Shown here: positions 18,249 through 26,058 of the stretch, in pieces | How the letters are laid out: each line of letters begins with the position of its first letter | How positions within the stretch are numbered: position 1 is the stretch's first letter | Assembly (NCBI GenBank): GCA_016712745.1 | Contig: JADJQN010000015.1 | Span: 124,001 to 188,000, forward strand | Reading direction: 5' to 3' | Length of the DNA: 64,000 nt | Source of the DNA: Sandaracinaceae bacterium | GTDB lineage: Bacteria; Myxococcota_A; Polyangia; Polyangiales; JADJQN01 | Program-made: the position numbers and the translations under genes | Notes under the pieces: model-generated | Databases searched by the model: none | What the model was told of the DNA's origin: nothing | Seen by the model: only the letters and a program-made list of their open reading frames with translations

Positions 18249-20834
18249 ATGGATTGGTTTGAACGACAGCTCGCACGAGCTGTGTGCTTGGTCTTCATTC
18301 TTGCGTGCGCGGTGTCTGCCAGTGCGCAGGATACGGCGTCAGGGATCACCCCGCATGCGGTCGTGAGCCGAGTGGACGCTGTGTATCCCCCGGACGCGAT
18401 GCGCGAGCGACGCGAGGGGACCGTCACGCTTTTGGTGGATATTGACGCATCGGGTGCGGTGACCAGCGCAACCGTGGACGGCGACGCGGCCAGTGATCTT
18501 GCGGACGCTGCACGGGTTGCGGTGCTGCAGTGGCGTTTCACGGCGGCGCGGCGGGGCGATGCTGCGGTTGCGAGCAGGATCCGGGTGCCGATTACGTTTG
18601 CGCTGCCGGCCGCGACAGCGTCCGAGTCCGTGTCCGAGCCCGAGCCCGAGTCTGAGTCTGAGTCCGAGTCCGAGTCCGTGTCCGAGTCCGAGTCCGTGTC
18701 CGAGTCCGAGTCCGTGTCCGAGTCCGAGTCCGAGTCCGCGCCCGGATCCGAAGCCGCTCCTCTTGAAGTGACGGTTCGTGGATCGCGGCCTCCTGCTTCT
18801 CGCTCGACGAGCGATCTCACGCTCGATCATGAAGCGCTCAACGCGGCACCCCATGATAGCGTTGCCAGCCAGCTCGCGTCCGCGCCGGGCATCTACGTCA
18901 GTCGCTTTGAAGGCGACGCCGTCGCGCACGAGATCTATTTGCGTGGCTTCAATGCCGAGCATGGCCAGGACATGGAGCTCACGCTCAACGGCAATATACC
19001 GATCAATCAGCTCTCGCATCTGCACGGGCAGGGCTACGCGGACATGAACTTCATCATTCCTGAGGTCGTGCGTTCATTGCGGGTCGTCGAAGGCGTCTAC
19101 GATCCGCGCCAAGGTGATTTTGCTGTTGCCGGGAGTGTCGACTTCGAGCTCGGCGTTCACGACCGCGGATACCAGCTGCGTTCGACGTACGGTTCGTTCA
19201 ACACATTCCGCCAACTTCTAATCGTGGCACCCGAAGATGAAGCGGACGATACCTTCGGCGCAGTGCAATTCCGCAGCAGCGATGGCTTCGGGGAAAATCG
19301 AGGCTCACTTTCCGGAGGGGCGATTGCGCAATACGGCTTCGATTTGCCTTCGCAATTCCGCGGACGTGTTCACCTTGCGGCATACGGCGCTCGCGCTGGA
19401 ATAGCTGGCGTGCTTCGTCGCGATGACATCAATGCCGGCCGTGTTGGCTTTTACAGCAGTTACGACGATCCGTCCGCGAATGCGCAGTCCGCCCTCGCGA
19501 CGCGCGCTCAGCTCGCGCTTTCAATCGAACGACGTGCACCGCGCGGTGCGCGAACCACGATTGGCTTGTGGATGATGTTTGCCGGCTTCCACTCGCGCGA
19601 AAACTTCAGCGGTTACACCCAACGCTCGCGCACGATGACGGATTGGGTGGGGCGCGGGGATCTCAACGAGCAGATCAACAACGACTTTAGCCTTGGCGCG
19701 TCGTTCACGCATCGCACGCGCCGCTATCGTCCGTGGAGCGCCGTCACTGGTGATCTCGCATTTGGCCTTTCGTTTCGCACCTCGCATGTCGACCAATCGC
19801 AAAACCTGCTGCAAGTTCCACAGAACCAAACCTGGGATCAGCGCATCGATGCGACGATTCAAGCATCCGATATCGGCGCATACGTCGACACAGATTGGAA
19901 TTTCACGCGCTACGTCCATCTGCGCGGCGGCGTGCGCGCCGATATGCTGCACTTTGACGTCGATGACAGGCTAGGCAATTTCATCCCGCAGTTTCGTCCT
20001 GAATCGTACGTGCAAGGATTTCGTCGCACGGCGCTCGGCTTTGCGGTCGGCCCACGCGTTACGCTTGAGCTTGCGCCGGTATCGTTCCTTCGAGTGCTCT
20101 TCTCGTACGGCCAAGGATTTCGCTCTCCCCAAGCGCGCCAACTCGAAGAGGGCGAGAGTGCGCCCTTCGCACGGGTGCACTCGATGGAAGCCGGCCTGCG
20201 TTTCGCACCCGACGAGGGAAAGCGCGTCACGGTCACCACGGCCGTGTACGGCACGACGCTTTCTTACGACGTCGCGTTCGACGCTGCGGATGGACGCCTC
20301 GAGAGGATCGGACCGACGACCCGGGTTGGCTTTGTGGCAAGCGTCATCGGGCGACCGTGGGACTGGCTCTACTTGTCTTCATCGATTACGACCGTGCATG
20401 CGACGCTCGACGGCCCGCCACCGGCAACCGCCGACAACCCGGCACCACCTTACGTCAGCGGTCAGCTTCTTCCGTACGTGCCGCCGGTCGTCGTACGCGT
20501 AGACGCGGGCGCGAAGCATCAGCTCGCGACCATCGCCGACGAGCCGCTCGTAGGGCGACTCGGCCTTGGATTCTCGTATCTCTCGTCACGCCCGCTTCCC
20601 TACGGCGCGTTCAGCAATTCGGTTGCGCTGCTCGATGCGTCCGTGTCCGTTCGCTATGGCTTTCTCGAGATCGGCGTGGACGCTTACAACTTGTTCGATG
20701 CCCAGTACGCGGCCTCGGAGTACTCGTTCGTTTCGAACTGGCAGACCAGTACTTATCCATCGCTCGTCCCGGCACGGCATGTGGGCGCCGGCGCGCCGCT
20801 TACGATGATGCTCAACGTCGGAGTGACACTATGA
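18249..20834 (+). CDS. TonB-dependent receptor with fused TonB C-terminal domain
   Basis: From the ATG at 18249 the product is 861 residues with a normal signal peptide (A-C-A-V-S-A-S-A-Q). In-frame starts at 18171 and 18177 would add about 25 non-signal residues. Domains in order: a TonB C-terminal-type domain at residues about 33-120 (V-Y-P-P-D-A-M-R-E-R-R-E-G-T-V, I-D-A-S-G-A-V, W-R-F-T-A-A); a Ser/Glu repeat linker (about 125-163); a plug domain (L-A-S-A-P-G-I-Y-V-S-R, I-Y-L-R-G-F-N-A-E-H-G-Q-D); and a 22-strand-type barrel to the C-terminus. The receptor would import a bulky ligand across the outer membrane using the ExbB/ExbD/TonB genes that follow. Its stop overlaps the next start (ATGA). 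Confidence 0.88.
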   Translation: MDWFERQLARAVCLVFILACAVSASAQDTASGITPHAVVSRVDAVYPPDAMRERREGTVTLLVDIDASGAVTSATVDGDAASDLADAARVAVLQWRFTAARRGDAAVASRIRVPITFALPAATASESVSEPEPESESESESESVSESESVSESESVSESESESAPGSEAAPLEVTVRGSRPPASRSTSDLTLDHEALNAAPHDSVASQLASAPGIYVSRFEGDAVAHEIYLRGFNAEHGQDMELTLNGNIPINQLSHLHGQGYADMNFIIPEVVRSLRVVEGVYDPRQGDFAVAGSVDFELGVHDRGYQLRSTYGSFNTFRQLLIVAPEDEADDTFGAVQFRSSDGFGENRGSLSGGAIAQYGFDLPSQFRGRVHLAAYGARAGIAGVLRRDDINAGRVGFYSSYDDPSANAQSALATRAQLALSIERRAPRGARTTIGLWMMFAGFHSRENFSGYTQRSRTMTDWVGRGDLNEQINNDFSLGASFTHRTRRYRPWSAVTGDLAFGLSFRTSHVDQSQNLLQVPQNQTWDQRIDATIQASDIGAYVDTDWNFTRYVHLRGGVRADMLHFDVDDRLGNFIPQFRPESYVQGFRRTALGFAVGPRVTLELAPVSFLRVLFSYGQGFRSPQARQLEEGESAPFARVHSMEAGLRFAPDEGKRVTVTTAVYGTTLSYDVAFDAADGRLERIGPTTRVGFVASVIGRPWDWLYLSSSITTVHATLDGPPPATADNPAPPYVSGQLLPYVPPVVVRVDAGAKHQLATIADEPLVGRLGLGFSYLSSRPLPYGAFSNSVALLDASVSVRYGFLEIGVDAYNLFDAQYAASEYSFVSNWQTSTYPSLVPARHVGAGAPLTMMLNVGVTL
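18621..18738 (+). repeat. Coding hexanucleotide repeat (Ser-Glu linker)
   Basis: About 19 tandem hexanucleotides of the form GAGTCC, with interspersed GTGTCC and a few variants (GAGCCC, GAGTCT), encode an S-E/S-V linker between the TonB-type domain and the plug of the receptor. A change of whole units keeps the frame and only alters linker length. The GTGTCC unit is the exact reverse complement of the GGACAC unit repeated at 24280-24351. Confidence 0.9.
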
Positions 20835-21574
20835 AGATCCTCTCGCTCTTCGCCGCAATCATTCTCGCCGCGTGTGGCCAAACGGGTCAGAACGAGGTCA
20901 GCTATCCCATCCTGGCCGCTGGCATTGCCGACGCGACTGTCGCCGTGGGCGATTGGACCATTGTACTCACGCGTGCCGACGTGGGCATCGGTCCCATCTA
21001 CTTCTGCGCTGCAAGCGGGGCCTCACTCGATCTCTGCCCACACGCAGTTCAAGAGTTCACGCACGACGCTCTTATCGACGGGCTCGATCCGACGCCGCAA
21101 TCGCTCGGTCAGGTGACTGGCGTGAGCGGTTCTTTGCGCTCAACGAAATATGACCTAGGTATTTCTTGGCCTCTAACCTCGAGTAACGTCGTGCCGAGCG
21201 CTTCCGCGCCGGAGGGGCATTCGGTCTTCCTTGCGGGCAGAGCGACGCGGGGCACCGACTCGTTCGAGTTTACGGCTGAGATCGATATTGAGCCCAGTTA
21301 CCAAGGCGCGTACGCGATCCTTGGTCAGCGGGTAGATGTAGCGGTGGCCGATTCGAACGCACGCTTGCTGGTTCGCGTCGCTCCGGATCAATGGCTCGCC
21401 CGCTTGAACTTCGATTCGCTTTTCGCGATGGGGGCGAGTCCGGTGCGTATCGCTGATGGCTACGCGGCCCTTGAAGATGGCTCCGTGGACCCGCGCCAAG
21501 CCGCGCGCAATGCGCTGGTGCTCGCTATCACCAATACGCAGAAACCAGATTTCGAATGGACGACGGGAGAATGA
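20831..21574 (+). CDS. Lipoprotein of the TonB uptake operon
   Basis: The ATG at 20831 overlaps the stop of the receptor gene (ATGA), giving a 247-residue product with a lipobox (I-L-A-A-C, Cys15) immediately after a short signal peptide. The mature part is beta-rich, with D-W-T-I-V-L-T-R-A-D-V-G-I-G-P-I-Y-F-C near residues 40-58 and a second cysteine soon after (L-D-L-C-P-H). I do not recognise the family. Position between a receptor and its energising genes suggests a periplasmic or surface ligand-binding partner. Reading frames extending further upstream into the receptor gene are only overlap. Confidence 0.72.
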   Translation: MKILSLFAAIILAACGQTGQNEVSYPILAAGIADATVAVGDWTIVLTRADVGIGPIYFCAASGASLDLCPHAVQEFTHDALIDGLDPTPQSLGQVTGVSGSLRSTKYDLGISWPLTSSNVVPSASAPEGHSVFLAGRATRGTDSFEFTAEIDIEPSYQGAYAILGQRVDVAVADSNARLLVRVAPDQWLARLNFDSLFAMGASPVRIADGYAALEDGSVDPRQAARNALVLAITNTQKPDFEWTTGE

Positions 21575-21575
21575 A

Positions 21576-22256
21576 ATGAGCACGGTTGAAATCGTCAAAG
21601 GATTCTTTTTGCAGTTTGGATCCTCGTGGGTGCTTTGGCTTTTGCTCGCCCTCTCGATAGGAAGCCTGGCCATCGTCGTTGAGCGCGCGCTTTTCTTCCG
21701 CGGGCGCGGAGAGAATCTGCGCGGCATCGCCGAGAAGCTCGATGCGAGCTTGCAAACGGGAGAGTTCGCGGGCGCGATTCAGATGCTGCAGTCGCATCGG
21801 TCGGTTGCGGCGTCGATCGCGAGCGCAGGCTTGCGATTGGCCCCACGTGGGGCCGCGGCGGCCGACAAAGCGATGCAAAGCGCCGCTGCTCTCGAACGCA
21901 GCCGTCTCGAGCGCGGCTTGGCTTTTCTCGGGACCCTTGGCAACAACGCTCCTTTCATCGGCCTTTTTGGCACCGTCATCGGAGTCATTGAAGCGTTCGA
22001 GCATCTTGGAGCAGGGCACGCGGGGGAGGGCGCGAACACCGCCACAACGTTAGCGTCGCAAGCCGTCATGTCGAGTATCGCAGAAGCACTGGTCGCAACA
22101 GCAGTGGGCATCCTGGTCGCGTTGCCAGCGGTCGCAGCCAATAACTATTTTCAGCGCCGACTGACTTCTATTCTCGATGGCGCAGACGTGCTGACGAATC
22201 TGGTGCTCGCGTATTTGTCTGACAAGAGCGCGCTCGTCGCAAAGGAGGCCGCGTAA
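21576..22256 (+). CDS. exbB: ExbB/TolQ-type proton channel subunit
   Basis: Product of 226 residues, the usual ExbB size. Three membrane helices are visible: residues about 16-38 (W-V-L-W-L-L-L-A-L-S-I-G-S-L-A-I-V), about 125-150 (L-G-N-N-A-P-F-I-G-L-F-G-T-V-I-G-V, the family signature), and about 168-195 (A-L-V-A-T-A-V-G-I-L-V-A-L-P-A-V). Between the first two lies the cytoplasmic domain. ExbB with ExbD forms the proton-driven motor that energises TonB. Its start is separated by one base from the lipoprotein stop, and its stop overlaps the exbD start (TAATG). Confidence 0.92.
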   Translation: MSTVEIVKGFFLQFGSSWVLWLLLALSIGSLAIVVERALFFRGRGENLRGIAEKLDASLQTGEFAGAIQMLQSHRSVAASIASAGLRLAPRGAAAADKAMQSAAALERSRLERGLAFLGTLGNNAPFIGLFGTVIGVIEAFEHLGAGHAGEGANTATTLASQAVMSSIAEALVATAVGILVALPAVAANNYFQRRLTSILDGADVLTNLVLAYLSDKSALVAKEAA

Positions 22257-22678
22257 TGGCCGGCGGGTCTTCGTCCGATCGTGGCGGCATGATCAGCGGC
22301 ATCAACGTTACACCGCTGGTCGACATCACGCTGGTGCTTCTGATTATTCTCATGGTGACCGCGAAGATTGTCGTCTCGCCCGCGGTGCCGATGAACTTGC
22401 CGCAGGCAAGTCATACCGAGCAAGTTCAAGTCGTCTTCACTGTGCTGATGGATCGTGAAGGTAGGATTCTCGCCAATGGGCATCTCATGCGAGATGACAC
22501 ATCTCTCTTGGCGACGGCGACTCGGCAGCGACGTGAGCACTCAGACTTGCGCGCGGTGATTCAAGCGGACGGAGAGGTCACGCATCGGCGTGTGATTCAC
22601 ATGCTCGATATTCTGCACCGCGCGGGCATCGACGAAGTCGCGTTCGCGGTGGAGCCCATCGCGGAGGTTGCGCCGTGA
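22256..22678 (+). CDS. exbD: ExbD/TolR-type motor subunit
   Basis: Product of 140 residues with the standard ExbD layout: a short cytoplasmic N-terminus (G-I-N-V-T-P-L-V-D), one membrane helix containing the essential proton-carrying Asp (Asp23 in P-L-V-D-I-T-L-V-L-L-I-I-L), and a periplasmic domain of about 95 residues ending I-D-E-V-A-F-A-V. It shares its first base with the exbB stop codon and its TGA overlaps the GTG of the next gene. It works with ExbB and the TonB protein at 22675 to drive the receptor at 18249. Confidence 0.92.
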   Translation: MAGGSSSDRGGMISGINVTPLVDITLVLLIILMVTAKIVVSPAVPMNLPQASHTEQVQVVFTVLMDREGRILANGHLMRDDTSLLATATRQRREHSDLRAVIQADGEVTHRRVIHMLDILHRAGIDEVAFAVEPIAEVAP

Positions 22679-23472
22679 GCAAGAGCACTGATTCTCCGCG
22701 CATCGTCGATGCGGTCTTCGGTCCGCACACGAAACGTCATCGGTGGCTGCACGTGATGCTTCCCATCGCCTGCGCGCTCGCCGCGCACCTAATCTTCGTG
22801 CTCATTGCGAGATCGCCAAGTACATCACTCGAAGAATGGAGCGAAGAGGTCGGTCGCTATGTGCATGAGCACGTCGTCGTCGTTGCACGCGTCCAGTACG
22901 CGCCGCCGCCGCCAGAACCTGCACCACCGACAACCGCTCCCCCCGCAGCACCTGCTGCGCATGCGCCGCGTCCTTCGACTGCGCCGGCAGCACCCGCGCA
23001 AGCGGCACAGCTTGTTGGCGCTTCTCCTGACACAGTGGACTTGAGCGGAACGGTCTTCGTCGAAGGCTCAGCCTCGAGCTACGCAGGAGGCGCAACCACG
23101 AGTACGGGAACCGGCACGCACGAGGCGGCACCCAACGCTCAATCAGGAGGGACGGGCGATCAGGCACCGAACGACACGCCATCGCGCGCGTCGGGCGTCG
23201 CGCTCCTCAATGACGATTGGAACTGTCCGTGGCCCGAGGAAGCCGACGATGCCGAGATCGATGAGCAACTCACGGTGGTACGCGTGGTCGTGCGAGCCGA
23301 TGGCAGCGCCGAGTCAGCACGTGCGTTGTCCGGAGCGGAGCACGGGTTCGGTCGTGCTGCGGTCGCGTGTGCCATGGCACATCGATTCGCGCCTGCGCGC
23401 AACGCGGAAGGCTTAGCCATTCGCGCTGAATCCGCGTCGGTGCGCGTTACCTTCACGCGGCGAGGTCCATGA
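22675..23472 (+). CDS. tonB: TonB-like energy transducer
   Basis: Product of 265 residues from a GTG overlapping the exbD stop. One N-terminal membrane helix (residues about 24-47, H-V-M-L-P-I-A-C-A-L-A-A-H-L-I-F) is followed by a proline/alanine-rich periplasm-spanning segment (about 76-115). A variable Gly/Ser/Thr region leads to a C-terminal domain of about 85 residues with the TonB-type W-N-C-P-W-P-E-E-A, V-V-V-R-A-D-G-S-A and F-A-P-A-R pattern. It transmits energy from ExbBD to the outer-membrane receptor. Note that the receptor carries its own TonB-type domain as well, so two copies of this fold occur in one operon. Confidence 0.85.
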   Translation: MSKSTDSPRIVDAVFGPHTKRHRWLHVMLPIACALAAHLIFVLIARSPSTSLEEWSEEVGRYVHEHVVVVARVQYAPPPPEPAPPTTAPPAAPAAHAPRPSTAPAAPAQAAQLVGASPDTVDLSGTVFVEGSASSYAGGATTSTGTGTHEAAPNAQSGGTGDQAPNDTPSRASGVALLNDDWNCPWPEEADDAEIDEQLTVVRVVVRADGSAESARALSGAEHGFGRAAVACAMAHRFAPARNAEGLAIRAESASVRVTFTRRGP

Positions 23473-23756
23473 TGCGCGGCGTCCTCGTGTTGGTGATCTT
23501 CTCTGCCGTCGTCGGCTGTGATCAGCGCGCCACGAGCGCACAGTGCGAGTCGATCCTCGACCGCATCGTTGAGCTCGAGCTGATCGAGCAGGGTTACCGC
23601 GATCCGGTCTTAGCTGAGCAGAAGCGCGTGCAGATGCGCCGCGAGCTCGCCTCCCAAATCAGGTCATGCACTGGCAAAGCCATTCGGCCATCCGCGCTTG
23701 CGTGTGTGCGCACCGCCCATTCTACGGAAGAAATCAGTCATCGCTGTCTTCACTGA
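23469..23756 (+). CDS. Small lipoprotein closing the TonB operon
   Basis: Product of 95 residues whose ATG overlaps the stop of the TonB gene (ATGA). It has a lipobox (A-V-V-G-C, Cys17) and a helical, charged mature part with four further cysteines (C-E-S-I-L, I-R-S-C-T, A-C-V-R-T, H-R-C-L-H). The last two thirds recall small myxobacterial lipoproteins that accompany transport genes, with the pattern C-x(n)-R-S-C-T ... A-L-A-C-V. Its role is unknown; the overlap shows it is a member of the operon. Confidence 0.72.
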   Translation: MMRGVLVLVIFSAVVGCDQRATSAQCESILDRIVELELIEQGYRDPVLAEQKRVQMRRELASQIRSCTGKAIRPSALACVRTAHSTEEISHRCLH

Positions 23757-23779
23757 GCGGTTTCGCATACTCTGCCCGG

Positions 23780-24262
23780 GTGAGCCTCCCCGTCGGTAAA
23801 GACATCGAATCCATCTGCGGAAAATGCGGAGACGTTTGGCACGTCGTCGTTGCCAAGATGGGCGAACAGATCGCCAAAGTGCAGTGCAAGCAATGCGGAG
23901 CCGTGCACCGCTACCGCCCACCGCAAAAGGAAAAGGCCAAGCAAGCCGCGCGCGTTCGCGTACCCGGGGCGCCGAAAGAACGGGCGGCACGCGTCTCAAC
24001 GCCGGCCGGTCCGCGCGTTACTCCGAGCGGCGTGATTCGCGCGTACAAACCGCGCGACACCTTTGTCCCTGGCGATACCATCTCGCATCCAACGTTCGGC
24101 CACGGCGTTGTCGAAGTCGCGACGCTCGACGGGAAGATCGAAGTCTACTTCGCAGGCGAGAGGCGTGTCCTTGTGCATGCGCGCGGGGGGGCGAGCAGCG
24201 CACCGATCGCTGCGCCACTGCCATCGCGCAGGCCGGCTACGGGAGAAGAGACCGACGAGTAG
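23780..24262 (+). CDS. Zinc-ribbon protein with C-terminal UvrD-tail-like domain
   Basis: From the GTG at 23780 (after the TonB operon) the product has 160 residues. The N-terminus holds a zinc ribbon: C-G-K-C at residues 13-16 and C-K-Q-C at 36-39. A basic, Lys/Arg/Ala-rich stretch (about 46-85) may contact nucleic acid. The C-terminal part (about 95-130) reads G-D-T-I-S-H-P-T-F-G-H-G-V-V-E-V and K-I-E-V-Y-F-A-G-E-R-R-V-L-V-H, the pattern of the small beta-barrel (Tudor/KOW-like) tail seen at the end of UvrD/PcrA helicases. Such tails bind RNA polymerase or nucleic acids, so a transcription- or repair-related role is inference. There is no signal peptide. Confidence 0.7.
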   Translation: MSLPVGKDIESICGKCGDVWHVVVAKMGEQIAKVQCKQCGAVHRYRPPQKEKAKQAARVRVPGAPKERAARVSTPAGPRVTPSGVIRAYKPRDTFVPGDTISHPTFGHGVVEVATLDGKIEVYFAGERRVLVHARGGASSAPIAAPLPSRRPATGEETDE

Positions 24263-24279
24263 GGAGGCGGGACGGAGTC

Positions 24280-24351
24280 GGACACGGACACGGACACGGA
24301 CACGGACACGGACACGGACACGGACACGGACACGGACACGGACACGGACAC
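24280..24351 (+). repeat. Twelve perfect tandem GGACAC units
   Basis: Twelve uninterrupted copies of the hexanucleotide GGACAC (72 bp) lie between the zinc-ribbon gene and the GTG of sthA, 30 nt before that start. The tract is open in several frames but has no start of its own. Perfect short tandem repeats of this length are prone to slippage. Located in a promoter/leader region, a length change would alter spacing rather than protein sequence. Confidence 0.95.
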
Positions 24352-24381
24352 CGCCACTCAAGCTGTGATACCGTCCTCCTC

Positions 24382-25800
24382 GTGCCCGAGAAATTCGATC
24401 TCGTAGTCATAGGCACCGGCCCCGCCGGCGAAAAAGGTGCGGCTCAAGCGGCATACTTCGGCAAACGAGTCGCCGTGATCGAGCGCGCCGCCGAACCTGG
24501 CGGAGCTGCCGTTCACACAGGCACCCTCCCCAGTAAAACCCTCCGCGAAACAGCGCTCTACCTTTCCGGCTACCGCGCGCGCGACCTGTACGGAGTGTCC
24601 GTGAACCTCGACGATCCGCAAGCCAGCGTCCCGCGCCTTATCGCGCGCAAAGACGAGATCGCGCGCCTCGAGTCGAGACGCATGCGCGATAACCTCGCGC
24701 GCCATCACGTGACGTACATCCAGGGTCACGGCCGCTTCACCGATCCGCACACGGTTGAAGTGGATGGGCCAGACGGCAAACGCCTCGTCGAAGCCGACTT
24801 CGTTCTCATCGCCACCGGCTCAAAGCCTTTCAGGCCGCCCGCCGCACGCATCGACGAACCGGATGTCTACGACAGCGATGAAATCCTGCATCTCGATAAA
24901 CTTCCTGCATCGCTGGTCGTGCTCGGCGCAGGGGTCATCGGTTGCGAGTACGCGTGCATGTTTGCGGCACTCGGCGTGCAAGTCACGGTCGTTGAAAGTC
25001 GCCCGGCACTGCTACCGTTTCTCGATCCCGAAATGGGCGAGCGCCTCCGCACGGCCATGGAAAACCTTGGGGTGAAGTTCGCGCTCGGCTCCAAATGGAC
25101 CAAAGTCGAACGTGACGCTGAGCGCGGCCTCTATTGCGAGCTTGCTGATGGCCGAAAGCTCTTCTGCGAGCGCCTGCTCTTCGCGGCAGGCCGACTTGGC
25201 AATTCCGCCGATCTCGGTCTCGACAGAGTGGGCATTGAACCCGATGCACGCGGCTATCTGAAGGTGGACGAGAACTACGCAACAGCATTGCCCCACGTTT
25301 ATGCCGTGGGGGACGTAATCGGTTTTCCAGCTCTCGCGAGCACGTCGATGGAGCAGGCACGCGTCGCCGTCTGTCACGCCTTCTCTCTCGACTACAAGTC
25401 TTCAGTGCTCACCAATCTGCCTTACGGCATTTACACGATCCCTGAGGTGAGCTGCGTTGGCGAAACCGAGCAGAGCTGCGTCGAGAAGAACCTCGATTAC
25501 GTCGTGGGTCGCGCGTTCTATAAAGACAACGCACGCGGACAAATCACCGGCGACCTCGAAGGCATGACGAAGCTCGTCGTGCACGGACGAACGCGACAGG
25601 TTATCGGCGTACACGTCATTGGCGAGCGCGCGAGCGAGCTCGTGCATATCGGCCAAGCGGTGATGCAACTGGGTGGCAAGGTCGACACCTTTATCGAGAT
25701 GGTCTTCAACTATCCGACGTTGTCCGAATCGTTCAAGTACGCGGCATACGCAGCGCTTGGCGAGTTAGCCAAACGTAAATCCGTGCATCCCCCGCGTTAG
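24382..25800 (+). CDS. sthA: Soluble (Si-specific) NAD(P)+ transhydrogenase
   Basis: Product of 472 residues, a two-dinucleotide-binding flavoprotein that equilibrates NADH and NADPH in the cytoplasm. It follows E. coli SthA along its length: FAD site V-V-I-G-T-G-P-A-G-E-K-G, NAD(P) site G-A-G-V-I-G-C-E-Y-A, V-Y-A-V-G-D-V-I-G, G-I-Y-T-I-P-E-(V/I)-S and the end F-N-Y-P-T. In place of the redox disulfide of lipoamide dehydrogenases (C-x4-C) it has A-A-V-H-T-G-T, so both cysteines are absent; E. coli SthA keeps the first. This rules out lipoamide dehydrogenase. The GTG at 24382 matches the family start. No Shine-Dalgarno is seen and a 72-bp hexamer tract lies 30 nt upstream. Confidence 0.88.
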   Translation: MPEKFDLVVIGTGPAGEKGAAQAAYFGKRVAVIERAAEPGGAAVHTGTLPSKTLRETALYLSGYRARDLYGVSVNLDDPQASVPRLIARKDEIARLESRRMRDNLARHHVTYIQGHGRFTDPHTVEVDGPDGKRLVEADFVLIATGSKPFRPPAARIDEPDVYDSDEILHLDKLPASLVVLGAGVIGCEYACMFAALGVQVTVVESRPALLPFLDPEMGERLRTAMENLGVKFALGSKWTKVERDAERGLYCELADGRKLFCERLLFAAGRLGNSADLGLDRVGIEPDARGYLKVDENYATALPHVYAVGDVIGFPALASTSMEQARVAVCHAFSLDYKSSVLTNLPYGIYTIPEVSCVGETEQSCVEKNLDYVVGRAFYKDNARGQITGDLEGMTKLVVHGRTRQVIGVHVIGERASELVHIGQAVMQLGGKVDTFIEMVFNYPTLSESFKYAAYAALGELAKRKSVHPPR

Positions 25801-25947
25801 CATCGTGACGGCGTGCGCACTCAGTGCGTCGCGCTCGCGTTCAAATACCGCTTTTCTCCATGCAAATCGCCGAGCGTCACGCGGCCCGGAACTTGCTCTA
25901 CTCTGTTGTAAGCATCTTCTAGGTCAGTCATGTGAGCGGGCAAGCAA

Positions 25948-25986
25948 GGCGACGCGTGTACTCCACCATGAGGTGCACGCGTCGCC
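25948..25986. repeat. Imperfectly placed hairpin between sthA and the crotonase gene
   Basis: A perfect 11-bp inverted repeat (GGCGACGCGTG / CACGCGTCGCC, loop 17 nt) lies 147 nt after sthA and 72 nt before the crotonase start. No T tract follows, so it is not a convincing intrinsic terminator. The 246 bases around it hold no supported gene. An operator or mRNA leader structure is possible. Confidence 0.35.
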
Positions 25987-26058
25987 CGTAGTTTGAGAGG
26001 CTCGCGCGCGCGAATTGTGTGCTTGTATCGACGCGTCCAGTCGACGATGCTTCGCTCC

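Noticed and set aside
18339..19025. Long minus-strand frame opposite the TonB receptor with a Gly/Leu repeat.
   Set aside because: It is the complement of the Ser/Glu hexamer tract and flanking receptor codons; no ribosome site, signal or family motif.
24280..24351. CRISPR-like array.
   Set aside because: Units are contiguous six-base repeats without spacers.
23824..24381. Upstream extension of the sthA frame through the zinc-ribbon gene and the hexamer tract.
   Set aside because: It overlaps a better gene in another frame, and SthA homology starts only at the GTG of 24382.
25993..26058. Earlier start for the crotonase gene at 25993.
   Set aside because: The added 22 residues are Arg-rich and non-homologous, and part of the stretch overlaps the region next to the hairpin.
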